Origin: Apiosordaria backusii
Lineage: Eukaryota > Ascomycota > Sordariomycetes > Sordariales > Lasiosphaeriaceae
Reading direction: 5' to 3'
NCBI GenBank assembly: GCA_030549205.1
Contig: JAUKTV010000001.1
Location: 3,720,001 to 3,784,000 of the forward strand
DNA: 64,000 nucleotides
Positions 46,154 to 56,865 of the stretch are shown here, piece after piece. How positions within the stretch are numbered: the first letter of the stretch is position 1; every line of letters starts with the position of its first letter. The position numbers were made by a program, and so were the translations under genes. Below the pieces are notes generated by a model. It was not told the DNA's origin. It saw nothing but the letters and a program-made list of their open reading frames with translations, and did no database searches.

Positions 46154-47134
46154 GGACATCATGACACGCACTTGAGTTATTGCTTCTCTCAAGGGGATGT
46201 CTTCCGGGGTCGGAGGGGCTTTTCGGGGCCGAGGATTAAGGGGATCAATGAGGAGGCTATTGCTTAGCTTACGGAGCATGCTTATACTGGCTGGCAAGGG
46301 AAAGGGGACAACAGGAGATGTCGTTGCTTACCTTTAGGGAAGGTATCCTGGAATTAGTTAACAAGGAAAGGGGGATAACCGAGAGACATATTTGCTTGCT
46401 TTTCGGGGAAGCTTTCTGGCAGTCTTTGGCAAAGGAAACCGCGTTAACTGGGAGGCAATATTGCTTGGCTAGGAAGGAGGCATGCTGGGAGTGGTTGGAA
46501 GATGGGGATCTGTTGCGATATTTCGAGGGGTAAAGATTTGTTTTTAGGATGTACACGATATATACTTGGCTTTATTGCACAGACACTGGCAGAGAATAGA
46601 TCACATATTTCTTAACAATTGTCCTCATGTTGTCGTGAAGTAAGTGTTGGAGGTGCAAGTCAAGGGACCCTAACCCTGGTTGCGTGCCAAGAAATCGGGA
46701 GCGCGCGGGTTGGGATGATCCGCCGTCGGTCTTGCGTCACAGGTCCCCTCCAAGCAAGCCAAACCGAGCTCCATCCTCCTCCAAGCTTTCGACAAGGCAA
46801 CGAGCAGATACGCGTTCAACTCAGTAAATCTTATCTTATCGACTAATTCCACTCCAGTTCGAGCTCCATAGGCAGCAGCAGACATCATCTTCCAGCGAGC
46901 TCTGCGCCCTCCCACCCGATACCAGACAACACCCGAAGCACATTGAAAGAGCCACGCGGGGCTGGAAATCCCACTCTCGATCTCAACCTCCATCTTCACT
47001 TCCCTTCGCAGACCACGGTTCGACCGCACTTCCGAGCTCCGCTGCCTGCCTTGTGCCGAAAAGCTTTTTTCCCTCTGCAGCTGCGCCCAACCACACACCC
47101 ATACTACTCAGTTACATCTCAACAAGCAGCAGCA
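46154..47134. other. ECM29 3' flank and UBX gene promoter/leader
   Basis: Apart from the 64-69 bp repeat, no gene is supported. The UBX reading frame is open upstream to an ATG at 46943, but that 64-codon extension lacks conservation-like features (Pro/His-rich, PTTHPYYSVTSQQAAA) and is best read as 5' UTR. Confidence 0.5.
46260..46532 (+). repeat. Diverged 64-69 bp tandem repeat behind ECM29 (23-codon period)
   Basis: Four units open with TTGCTTR at 46260, 46324, 46392 and 46461 and share a GGAAR...TGG/GGAA...AACYGRGAG layout. The spacing of the last units is 68-69 bp. In the ATG-initiated plus frame at 46318-46533 they read as 23-residue repeats: LLTFREGILELVNKERGI, then CLLFGEAFWQSLAKETAL, then CLARKEACWEWLEDGDL. 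This could be a minisatellite in the ECM29 3' UTR or a short repeat protein. Confidence 0.75.
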
Positions 47135-48709
47135 ATGGACGAGGAACAGATCCAAGAATTCATGATGGTCACGGCTACGACCCATGCCGTGGCTCAGCGT
47201 ATGATCGAGATGTGTGGCGATGCGAACTCAGCTGTCACGATGTGGTTCCAGGACTCCGAATTGCAGCGCACTGTCATCCGGTCCGTGAATGACGCTTCTT
47301 CAGCTTCGGACCGTCCATCGCAGGCCAGGGAGGTTATTACTATTGACGATAGCGACGACGGCATGCAGGACACGGGTCTCGACTCCGATACAGAGGATGT
47401 GGCGGGCGTCGCCCGGGCCGCGCAAGAAGACGAAGATGCTGCCATGGCTAGGAGACTACAGGAGGAGTTTTACGGTGCTTCGGGGTCTGGGGCTCAAGGC
47501 AGTGGAGGCGGCCTTGATGATGACGGTGTTAGGGCTCCCATGGCACGCACCACTGAGGTTCTTGTTGCTCCTGGCGGCTACGACGAGGGTGATCACGAGT
47601 CGGTACTCTCTCAGATCCGTGCTAGAAACGCTGCCGCCCGTGTACGTGCTGGAGCCAACAACCCGTTCGCACAATCAGTTTGGTTCAGCAGCGGCCCCGG
47701 CTCGGCTCCTAGACCAGCAAACGAGCCGACTAGTAGGGCTGATCGTCTCGCCGAGCTCTTCCGACCACCATACGAGATCATGTCTCACCTCTCCTGGGAC
47801 GAAGCTCGCGACGAGGGCAAGGAGGAGAAGAAGTGGATTCTTGTCAACTTGCAAGACTCGTCGGATTTCAACTGTCAAACTCTCAACCGAGACGTCTGGA
47901 AGGATAAGGCAATCTCGGCGCTCGTCAAGGAGAACTTCATCTTCCTACAGTACGACAAGCTTGATCCTTCCGCGGAGCGGTACATCAACTTTTACTTTCC
48001 CAACCGGGCCCATGAGAATCAGAGCAACTATCCTCATGTTTCAGTCGTCGACCCCCGTACCGGTGAACAGGTCAAGGTCTGGAGCGGCATACCATTCCCT
48101 TCAGCCTCGGAATTTCTCTCTCAGCTCGTCGAGTTCCTTGATCGATACAGCTTGGCTGCTAACAGCAAGAACCCAGTCACCAAGGGCAAGAGGCCAGAAC
48201 GGGCTGTCGATGTCGATAGGTTGACAGAAGAGCAGCAACTCGAGCTGGCTCTCCAGAACAGTCTCGCCGCGGCCACCGGTGGTGGTTCTCCGCCATCCAA
48301 CATTGTTGACCCTGACCTTCTCACTCACTCGACGGGCGATTTGGCTGCGGGCGACAAGGGCAAGGCCAAGGCCGAAGAGGAGCCAGCCGCAGCTGCAAAG
48401 CCTGAGTCTGCCTTCTCCAAGATTCCGTCCGACAAGCCACACACGGAGCCCGCTGCCGACCCTAAGACGACGACGCGCATCCAGATCCGGCATAGCAATG
48501 GTAGAACCATCAGGCGTTTCCGTCTCGACGAGACGGTCTCCCGGATCTACGAGTGGATCAAGGCCGAGTCGCCCATTCCTGGCAAGGAAGGCAAGGACTT
48601 TGAGCTCAAGACTTCGCCGAGCGGCGTGAACCTGATTGACCTTCTCGACCAGACGATCAAGGAGGCTGGCTTGTCTAATGGGACGGTCATGCTGGAGTTC
48701 GACGACTAG
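47135..48709 (+). CDS. ubx5: UBA-UAS-UIM-UBX protein, Cdc48/p97 cofactor (Ubx5/UBXN7 type)
   Basis: An intronless gene of 524 residues. Domains in order: UBA-like fold at 1-45 (MDEEQIQEFMMVTA ... AVTMWF); a SUMO-interaction-like VITIDDSDD at 67-75; a UIM-like helix at 97-113 (EDEDAAMARRLQEEF); a UAS/thioredoxin-like domain at about 205-340 (KKWILVNLQDSSDFNCQTLN and IFLQYDKLD); a second UIM at 363-380 (TEEQQLELALQNSLA); and a C-terminal UBX domain at about 445-524, opening TTRIQIRHSNGRTIRRFRLD and ending VMLEFDD. This order is that of yeast Ubx5 and human UBXN7, which bring ubiquitylated cargo and cullin ligases to Cdc48/p97 in nucleus and cytosol. The ATG at 47135 is preferred over the in-frame 46943 ATG because the UBA begins there. 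An ATG-less ORF continues in the same frame just after the stop. Confidence 0.94.
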   Translation: MDEEQIQEFMMVTATTHAVAQRMIEMCGDANSAVTMWFQDSELQRTVIRSVNDASSASDRPSQAREVITIDDSDDGMQDTGLDSDTEDVAGVARAAQEDEDAAMARRLQEEFYGASGSGAQGSGGGLDDDGVRAPMARTTEVLVAPGGYDEGDHESVLSQIRARNAAARVRAGANNPFAQSVWFSSGPGSAPRPANEPTSRADRLAELFRPPYEIMSHLSWDEARDEGKEEKKWILVNLQDSSDFNCQTLNRDVWKDKAISALVKENFIFLQYDKLDPSAERYINFYFPNRAHENQSNYPHVSVVDPRTGEQVKVWSGIPFPSASEFLSQLVEFLDRYSLAANSKNPVTKGKRPERAVDVDRLTEEQQLELALQNSLAAATGGGSPPSNIVDPDLLTHSTGDLAAGDKGKAKAEEEPAAAAKPESAFSKIPSDKPHTEPAADPKTTTRIQIRHSNGRTIRRFRLDETVSRIYEWIKAESPIPGKEGKDFELKTSPSGVNLIDLLDQTIKEAGLSNGTVMLEFDD

Positions 48710-48718
48710 GCGTTGTAG

Positions 48719-49012
48719 CGAGACGAAACGTTGGCCTCTTTGGAGAAGTTCAGGAGTGTTTTGTTGGGGGCAGTGGATGATACGGCCGCCAAGCTCGTGA
48801 AGGCAAGGGTAAACGTTGCAAAGGAAGAGGCAAAGGATGTTGTTGCAGAGGCGAGCAACACTGGTGAAGAGGCGATTGATGATCAAGCAGTTTCGGACGA
48901 TGAAGCGATCAAGGCACTCTGGAAGACGATCGACGAACTCAAACAGGCAGCCCAAAGCCTCACAATAATAACTGAGAAAAGAAAGAGCAGGGAGGGGAGT
49001 CCCCAAGAATAA
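48719..49012 (+). other. ATG-less ORF, in frame behind the UBX gene (Ala/Glu/Lys-rich, helical)
   Basis: Immediately after the UBX stop (TAG, 48707-48709) and a second in-frame TAG (48716-48718), the same frame opens for 97 codons: RDETLASLEKFRSVLLGAVD, then KARVNVAKEEAKDVVAEA, then DDEAIKALWKTIDELKQAAQ, ending REGSPQE before TAA. It has no Met at all. Composition is that of an acidic amphipathic helix or coiled coil and looks like genuine coding. Options are: a former C-terminal extension cut off by stops, an alternatively spliced tail (an acceptor-like TTGTAG precedes it, and a weak GTGAAC donor near 48626 would keep frame but delete the end of the UBX domain), translation from a non-AUG codon, or chance. 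The antisense frame (minus, 49006-48101) is Leu/Cys-rich and less likely. Confidence 0.4.
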
Positions 49013-51445
49013 GCGTATGGGACATGGTTTACAGACGTGAAAAAATGCATGGTAGAGATGTTATTATGGATGAGGCCCAAGGGGGGTTCAGCATTGAGCT
49101 TTTTTCTTTTCCTTTTTCTTTTTCCCTTAGACGGGATGGATGAAAAATGGCGTAAACTGGGAATGGGGGTAGTGGTTATATGGGCATTTGTTTATGTGCA
49201 CAGCATGGGAGAGGCTGGACTGGTTTTTCGAAGGGGGGGGGTGGGGGGGTATGGGGAGTCGGTTGCTATATGAATTAGGATGATGGGGGAAGTTAAGCTG
49301 TTTTTGTTTTGCCTTTTTTCGTTGTCTTGGAGGTTTGCTTGCGCAGAATTTTACACTATTAGCGAAGAGGAAATGCCTACTCAAGTAAGGTGCTCTGAAG
49401 CGAGGGGAGGGGTTTTGTCAATAGGTGATAGAGCGATAGGTGGTTAGTGGTGAATAAGAGATAGGTGGCTTATTTGCTATGGTTGATGTCTTTTGTGGCT
49501 GTTGATGTGTGGACTGTACCTATGGTGTGTTTATGTGAGCTGTGTTAGTGACTAGGGGCGGAGTGATGTGATGCCGAGTTGACAGTGGTGATACAGAATT
49601 GTGGTGGTGCGGTAGGCCACATCGCATACACTCTACACACCCGACAGCTAGCATGCAAGCTCACGGCACAAGTGTAGGCAGCTGGTATCCAATCGGTCAA
49701 TTCTTTTTTATTGATGATGATGCGCAAATTTTGTGGCGAGTTTCTGGAAGAGGATATCTCATCCGGTTTTACTTGAGCTGAACTGTGATTTTCGTCTGAG
49801 ATGGATGGATGGGTGAATGTGAGGTGGGATGATGGAAATAAGATCCCAGTTCAGGGCTTGAGGTTTTTAAGACTGTGAGAGCCAACCATTTGGATTCGTT
49901 GGTTGGTTGATGGTGGGTGCGCTCGGCTGAGATGAGCTACAGAGGTGAGGTGGTTAGGTACCACTCACCTTGAGAACCAATTGTTGGAGGGGTGTTGGGG
50001 GTTGATGATACTGGTGAGGAGGGTTAGATATAGGCTAGCTATGGGATGATAGGGAGAATTATAGGCATGTGGGTGGTATAAGAAGATTAGGGTATGGGTT
50101 ACACCAGTTGATGGGGGGATGAATTCTGTTCGTCATTCTACCACTGTTGCTCACTTTTGGTTGTTGAGGAGATGATACTTCAATTGCTTTGACATGTACC
50201 ACGACAGAGAAAAATGAGATCAGATATTCTAATACCTATATAGGTATGACATATAGTCCTCGGAGAAGACAAGGAACTCGGGCGTGGATAATGAGGACTA
50301 TGTGTCCAAGAAGACGCCTTCAACGTTATCCCCAAGCATCAGTGACATGTTGGTCTGATGTCTCCGTCGCGGGGGTGTCAACAACAACCCCGCCAGGTCC
50401 TGGTCGACAGAGTTACAGGCTTACCCCTGACCAGAGTGTTAGCGTCAAGGCGGTTAGTGCGGGGGGCGGGGCACCAGCCACAGTCCAAAAGATGCCGTAA
50501 ACAAAATTCCCCTGGTCCTGGGCCCAGCCCGGCTGGGCGGGCAACTGGTGGTCGACGCCTAGAGCGACGCCATATGTTTTCCCTTTCAGACTGCCAACAC
50601 CAGAGACCCCACACTTCCACTCACTCTAACACACCTGCACCTACGCGACACTTGGGAGGGAGCGTCATACCTTGCTGAGCTTGTCTGACGTGCCCAGGCC
50701 TGCGAATACCGAGACGAGGCTCGCTAGGTCAGAGGGTACCGGCCACCAAGCAGGCAGAGGGCATCTAGCCTGTCTTGGCTGGGACTTTTCTCTCCCTCCT
50801 ACCTGTTGAGAGATGCAGGAAGCAGCACCATCAGCGTTGGCCAATTGTCTTTTTGCTCCAGACAATAGGAGGTGGGCTATTCAGGTACATTGTATAACCT
50901 ACATGCCTGCCTACAACTCCGAGTATCTTGGAGACTGTCTCTTGTCTATTGCGGTGTATTAGTATTTGTGGCTGGAACGACTTGGTCTGCTTTTTGTTGC
51001 TCCCTTCCTTTACTCCCACTTGAACACACAGCACGCACTTCCACCGCAACAACTCGCTCCTTTCCGACCGAACAGGGTTGACCCTTCAGCATTTCAGTCT
51101 CGAATAATCCGACCGAACCATCAATCGCTCTTGCCCGTCGTCCCTTGGGCGGGCATCGTACTCGCCTACTTCGGTTGGCTACGCTTCGACTACCTACGAG
51201 TGACATTCCCGAGCCGTCCTCTCCCTCGACTTACCTCTTCTCCCTTACATGCCCTTCCCACTGCCGCCCACGACTGGCCAGCAAACACACTGGCTTTTCT
51301 CCTTTCTTTTTGCTCTCGAGAGCACAAACACCTCTCTCTCTTTGAGAGAGTACCTACCTTTGATACCTTGTGCCTGCACCTAGGCACACCTACTACCTTT
51401 GACAACTGCGGCACGTAGGCAAGGGATACAACTCATACAAGCAAA
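49013..51445. other. Intergenic; 5' leader of the kinase gene at its right end
   Basis: No gene is supported. Repetitive GT-rich DNA (for example GGTTAGTGGTGAATAAGAG and GATGGATGGATGGG) fills 49.4-50.1 kb. A G-run tract lies at 49233-49256. ORFs at 50189-51418 conflict in frame and lack domains; 50900-51445 is CT-rich, as is usual for a fungal leader. Confidence 0.45.
49233..49256 (+). other. G-run tract, potential G-quadruplex
   Basis: Runs of nine, seven and four G (49233-49241, 49243-49249, 49253-49256) separated by one or three bases could fold as an intramolecular quadruplex. Confidence 0.7.
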
Positions 51446-53653
51446 ATGACGGAGCGTGAATACAATGACCGAGAGCTTTCGCTCGACCCCGAACTGCTCT
51501 ACACCAGAGAGTCATGCATTGGGGGTGGCAGCTTTGGCAAGGTTTACAAGGGGTAATAAATACACCAAGCAATTGTCACTCGATCCTGACAGGTTGAGCT
51601 AACATGGCATACTATCTAGTGTGGACAAGCGTACTGGCCAGGCAGTGGCGATCAAAATCATCGACATAGAAAGCGCTGAGGATGAAGTCGAGGACATTAT
51701 CCAGGAGATCGCCATCCTGTCGGAGCTCCAGTCGCCCCATGTGACTAAGTATTACGGGTCGTATGCCAAAGGCGCCGAGCTTTGGATTGTCATGGAGTTT
51801 TGTTCTGGCGGCAGCTGTGCGGACCTGATGAAGCCTGGTCTTATTGGGGAGGATTGTATTGCAATCATTGTTCGGGAGCTGCTCATGGGGCTTGACTATC
51901 TCCACTCGGACAAGAAGCTTCATCGTGATATCAAGGGTATGTCTTGCACCTGCTGCAGTCTTTGGGGTTGCCGACTAATCAATTTGGAAACTTAGCCGCC
52001 AACATCCTTCTTACGTCTAATGGACAAGTCAAGCTGGCCGACTTTGGCGTCTCGGGTCAGCTCTCAGCGACCATGACTAAGAAGAATACCTTTGTGGGCA
52101 CCCCGTTCTGGATGGCGCCGGAAGTGATCAAGCAAAGTGGCTATGATCACAAGGCTGACATCTGGTCATTGGGCATTACCGCCCTGGAGCTTGCCAATGG
52201 CGAGCCTCCCTACGCTGACATCCATCCCATGAAAGTTCTGTTCTTGATTCCCAAGAACCCTCCTCCTAGGCTCGAAGGCAATTTCACCAAGGCCTTCAAG
52301 GACTTCATTGAGGTGGTGTTGCAACGCGACCCCAAGGACCGCCCTTCGGCGAAGGAGTTGCTCAAGCATCCGTTTATCAGGCGCGCTAAAAAGACCAGCT
52401 ACCTGACGGAGCTTATTGAGCGATATCAGCGCTGGGCTGCCACCAACAAACCTGACGAAGAGGATGTTGAGGAGGAACCGGAGCAGCAATCTGAGAATCA
52501 GCCCCGTGCTGATGACGACATGTGGGACTTTGGGACGGTTAGACTGGTTAATGAGCGTGGTAACCTGATCCATAGGCCGGGGATGTTAAACGCTATGGGC
52601 GAGTCGGCAACCAATGCCAGATCTGCGAGGACACAGGAGAACTCTGACGACTATGGCGAACGGCGGCGGGAGCTGAGTCCCACAAAGCTGACGCTGGATA
52701 CTAAGGATACCCTGAAGGCAGTCACTGGAGCTGGCGCTCCTAGACAGATGTCACCTCAGCGGAAGCCCGTGGGTGCACCCTCTCCAACCAAAGGCAAGTA
52801 TTCTAGGGAGAACTCGCCTGAGAAGCCGCTGCCCGACCTCGCCACTCCGCGGACTTCGTATGCTTCCAAACCGATGCCCCGGGTGCCCTCCACGACAAAG
52901 TCTCCGGAATATGATCGAGCACTGCAAGAGCAGATACAGGCAGAGTTGGGCGTGCTCCAATTGGGGCCCGGTGGGTATTCTCGAGGCCCGTCCCTGCAGT
53001 CCCGTACGTCCATGTCGTCCTCTCGGTCAACACCAATGAAACTGCCAGAGATCCCCCCATATCGGGGGTCAGCACAGCAGCAATTCCAGCTGCCACTTCA
53101 AAAGGTGACGAATCAGGCATCGCCAATGGTGTATCCCAACAACAGCCCCTACAGCTACCAACAGCAGCAGCAGGTGCAACAACACTACAGTCGATACGGC
53201 CAACAGGTTCCTGCACATCAGCCACTCTCGCCGCTGATCTCCAAGGAGCTCCCCCGTCACACCGGACCTGTTGATCCAGGCTCCATGACGCCGCTCTCGT
53301 TTCCATCGCCGGCGCCCGCCAACCCCAATGGCGATCTCGATGCTCTGAACGACGTCATCTTTCCTGCGCTAGAGGAGGCGCTCAAGAGACGGCAGATCAG
53401 TTTGCAGCAGCTCTATAGGCCAGAGCCCGGCAAGCCCTTCCCGCCGGTGACGCCAAGCCAGCAGCGCGCCGAGGCGGCCCACGAGAAGATTCGGAAGTTG
53501 GTGTACAAGCTCGCCCACGTCTGCAAGGAGATTGATCACTTTGACAAGGCGGAGCCTGTCGGTATGGGCAAGGAGGTTCCTACCTTTCTGGAGGGTCTGT
53601 TGGAGGAGATTCTGGTGAGGGTTGAGCCACTCGACGAAGAGGAGGCCACTTGA
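51446..53653 (+). CDS. Ste20-family (GCK-III, MST3/Sid1/Sps1-type) serine/threonine kinase
   Basis: Three exons, 51446-51552, 51620-51936 and 51996-53653, give 693 residues. The kinase domain spans about 19-275: P-loop GGGSFGKVYKG (26-36), VAIK lysine K48, HRDIKAAN with catalytic D139, DFG with D157, and GTPFWMAPE. These are the Ste20/GCK hallmarks, and the ALELANGEPPYADIHPMK stretch is typical of the GCK-III branch. A Pro/Gln/Ser-rich linker follows (poly-Gln near residue 490) and then a conserved-looking C-terminal helical module (ALNDVIFPALEEALKRRQIS ... IRKLVYKLAHVCKEIDHFDK) that may bind a MOB- or Cdc14-like partner. Fungal relatives act in septation, NDR-kinase (RAM/SIN) signalling or sporulation; which one this is cannot be told from sequence alone. 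The second intron falls directly after HRDIK. Confidence 0.93.
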
Positions 53654-55010
53654 TATGGCCCAGAACTGTGACCGTCAGAGTCGTTTGCAGCATTGCTGTC
53701 GTGGATTACCGAGGCCATTTCTCCATTTGGGCCACGAAGCTTCCTCCGTCAAACGACTACCGCAACACATCACAACATCTAGTCAAGGATGTTGCTGAAC
53801 CAGCTCTTACGAGATCTTGGGATTTATCACAAGCATGCTCAACAATTTTGACATGTTGGCCGGCGAAACGCTTATTCTGTTTACCAGGTACCATCAGCCG
53901 CAGGTCATTGGCATTTCCGGTCATCGAATAGTAAAACAGAGCAACAAAAAGGGCATTCATCTAGGCTATCCCAGACATACTACAGGATCAAAGAGGGAAA
54001 AGGCATAGTTTATATCGACCGCAACTACTTATCCGTGCTCATTGGACGGCACATGGGTTATCGCCCCGGTTGCTTGTCAGCCGAAGACATGAAGCACCTA
54101 GCATTCACAAAGCAAGCAGCTTCTTCATATTTTCTTTTGTTTTTTTGTCGGCCGTTCAGACACATAGCACATACCACTGCGGTGGGAAAGGGGGGAAAGC
54201 ATTTGATATAGAAGGGGAAGAAAGGAGTGAGAAGAAAACGGGGAAGGGGAGTATACGGAGTGAAGGGGAGGACTCGTTTTATAGTATCTACAATACCATT
54301 GTTGTTGTTTTTGGAGGTTTTGATGTTGAGCAAGCAAAGTATAGTATAGCACAGCACAGCACATAGTGTGTCGAATGTGAGATTTTGGGCCGTGTGGCTT
54401 GCGATGGCAGTTTATTTGGGTCCTTGCCTTGTTGTGGTGATTGTGAGGTTGTGTCTGTTGTTGTGAGCAACTTAGGTGGGCAGTTGGAGGTTTTCCTGCA
54501 CTGAGGTCCGTCCGCGGTTACTTAGGGAGAAGCACGCTGTGTCTTTCGGGACGGTGATGACATTTGCTTGAGAATCAATAGTGTTTCTAGGAGGATGTAA
54601 GGTAATGTACGATGAAGGCTTTGCTAGGTGTCATGGTGTATACACAAACACAATATGGAATGTGTAGGGAAATACTTCAAAATGTGTGAATGAGGTTGAG
54701 GAAATCATACTGAGGGTGGAAACAAGTATCTTGATGGTACCTATCTTACAACATCAAGCCGTGGGCGTCAGAAAAGACAGCAAAATAAACATCAACTCCA
54801 TTTGATTTTTTGCGTCTTTGTAATCTTCAACCCTTAATGAGAAGTATAAGGTACCTAGGATAGAACAAACACCCTGTTATGCTACCAAATATCATGACTT
54901 CAATACCTACCCATTCACCCATCACGTGTCCCCTACCTATCCCATCATCATTACCTGATTATCATCAGTCATTACCCTTTCCTACCTATTTGATCCCAGT
55001 GAACAACCGC
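53654..55010. other. Intergenic between convergent genes
   Basis: Kinase 3' flank and the 3' flank of the minus-strand secreted protein. No ORF with a domain was found. Purine-rich DNA at 54190-54280 and AGCACAGCACAGCACA at 54350-54365 are the only notable stretches. Confidence 0.5.
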
Positions 55011-55661
55011 TCAAGCCTGCGCCTCCAAAGTCTCCAACCCAACCACCACATCTTGGATTCCACATTCCACCGTCTGGTTCATATACACCAAATCCCCACC
55101 CCCCGACGATGACCAGTCCGGATTCTGCCAAACATCCACCTTGCAATCAAGCGTCACATTCACGCCCCCCTCCCCACTAAAAGAAGTAGTGGGATAATTC
55201 GGATCAGGACCATCCCCACACTCCCAGTCCTGCCGCACCTCAAACCGGCCGGAGGCTTTGTCGAAGCGGAAGGACGCGGCGGAGGTGTTGGCTGTTATTG
55301 TGTTTGGGTTTAGATTGGACGAAGAGGAGTCCGGGGAGGGGGGGTTGAAGAGGCAGGTGAACCACTGGTCGAGGTAGAAGAATTGGGTGGGGGTGGGGGA
55401 GGTGGCGAGGCAGAGTTGGTCGAAGGTGGGACCGAGGGCTGGGTTGCTGAGGTTGAAGGAGAGGTAACCGGAGGCGGATTGGATGTTTGATGAGGAGGGG
55501 CCGGAGAAGGAGATGAGAGAGTGGTAGTAGAAGGATTTTGCTGTCCAGGTGAAGGCGGAGAGGGAGGTGTCGGTGCAGGTTGTGTCTCGCTGTTGGAGTA
55601 CCGGGGAGGTGAAGGAGAGGGAGGGGAAGAGGAGGAGGGGGAGGAGGGAGGGGGGTACCAT
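55011..55661 (-). CDS. Secreted cysteine-containing protein, unknown function (AA1-like fold possible)
   Basis: A single-exon ORF of 216 residues. The first 20-odd residues (MVPPSLLPLLLFPSLSFTSP) are a signal peptide, so the product should enter the secretory pathway. The mature part is Ser/Asn/Thr-rich with seven cysteines: TTCTD, QLCLA, FTCLF, WECGD, LDCKV and VECGI, plus spacing that suggests two or three disulfides. It contains several N-glycosylation sequons (NLS, NTS, NVT, NQT). Alternating short hydrophobic strands (FYYHSLISF, YLSFNLS, SFRFDKASGRFEV, VNVTLDCKVDVW) indicate a beta-rich fold, as in Alt a 1/AA1-like secreted proteins of ascomycetes; this is inferred from pattern only. The ATG gives a complete signal peptide, which supports the chosen start. 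Confidence 0.7.
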   Translation of the reverse strand: MVPPSLLPLLLFPSLSFTSPVLQQRDTTCTDTSLSAFTWTAKSFYYHSLISFSGPSSSNIQSASGYLSFNLSNPALGPTFDQLCLATSPTPTQFFYLDQWFTCLFNPPSPDSSSSNLNPNTITANTSAASFRFDKASGRFEVRQDWECGDGPDPNYPTTSFSGEGGVNVTLDCKVDVWQNPDWSSSGGGDLVYMNQTVECGIQDVVVGLETLEAQA

Positions 55662-56865
55662 GGTGGTGGTGGCTAAGGTGTGAGAGTGGGTTGGGTGAGT
55701 CGAAGGAGAGTTGGTGACGGGATGCTGTGGATGGCTGTAGAGAGATGTCTTTAGCTGATGAAGACTGCTAGGTCGATGATGGGATTGATCTCGATCGCGG
55801 TAGAATGGTGGGCTTTTATCCTAGTTCTGTGCATAGAGAATGCCATTTGAAGTCCTAGATAAGAGGTCTCGTCGGCCCTTGAGGCTCGGCTGGTGTTGCG
55901 TGGTCTTCGAAAAGCCTCCATTCAAAGCCCACAGCTACTCGCTGTTTGCTCTTCGGGGCAGCGGAGAAACCGGTAGTGAAGCGGATGTTTGGAGAGACGA
56001 AGACAAAGGTATCCATTCCAACTTGAAAGTGGTCTGACGTCTTTTCGAGACTTTGTGCGAGGAGTGGCCAGCGCCGTCTCCCGCCTACGGGTCACGGCCA
56101 AGGTGCTTCCCACCCAGCTTCGGGCTTCAGTTTGCTTCGGCAGGTAGTCGGTTGAAAGTCTAGGTAGCCGATGCTCGATGTAGCCGGTCGAGGTCTAGCC
56201 CTTGGTCAGCCAATGGGTTGCCTCAGGTGAACTCGAAGACGACATGAACTTGTAACCAGCAAGTTGCCCGTATAACAGCGCATCCGTCCGCGGGATGTGG
56301 AGGTTATGCTTGTACACACCTTGGAGGGATATCTCGGGTGACATTTGACCGATGTCATCCAAAAAGAACGTGTGGGAAAGCTGGAGAGGTACCCTGTAAA
56401 ACATGATCACATGAATCCATCTCCACGTCGGCGAGGTTGGGAATGACCTCATCGTCCATCCACGCCGCTGTACTTTGCTAGCTGACAAAGGCTGTTTGCT
56501 TGTTGCGTGTTCCCTTCTTCGGTGCCGAACTATCGGCTTGATCCGACTCGAAGAAAAGATCGACAAAGGCTGAATAGAGGCGACTTCTGCAGTGTCCTCT
56601 GCCTGGGTGGTGAAGGGCATGGCATTCTGTCAGAATTAGCAGGGTCCATCTCGACGTTTCCAATCTTTTCATTTTCCACTGTCCCAAAACTTCTTTCCCA
56701 TATTCTCCGATCAGAAAGCAGCAAAGTAGGACGATGACGTTGTGAGACAGTCTGTGTACATGATCCCTTTGTATTCCTATCAACTGGTGTTGTGTACTTG
56801 TCTAGACCAAAAGTGTGCCTCGACCCATCCAACTACCTATACCAAAGATCCTCCGTTCAGTCCCT
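55662..56865. other. Intergenic, possibly a broken gene at 56.2-56.8 kb
   Basis: Several minus frames at 56195-56832 look protein-like in parts (TEDAEVASIQPLSIFSSS-like; WMDDEVIPNLADVEMDS in another frame) but none joins into a model. Nothing else is supported. Confidence 0.3.

Noticed and set aside
46943..47134. 64-residue N-terminal extension of the UBX protein
   Set aside because: In frame, but Pro/His-rich leader-like sequence; the UBA-like domain begins exactly at the downstream ATG.
47289..48224. 311-codon plus ORF in another frame of the UBX gene
   Set aside because: Frame-shifted shadow, Ser/Arg/Thr-rich, without any domain.
48101..49006. 301-codon minus-strand ORF over the UBX gene end
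   Set aside because: Antisense to the UBX domain, whose motifs are clear on the plus strand.
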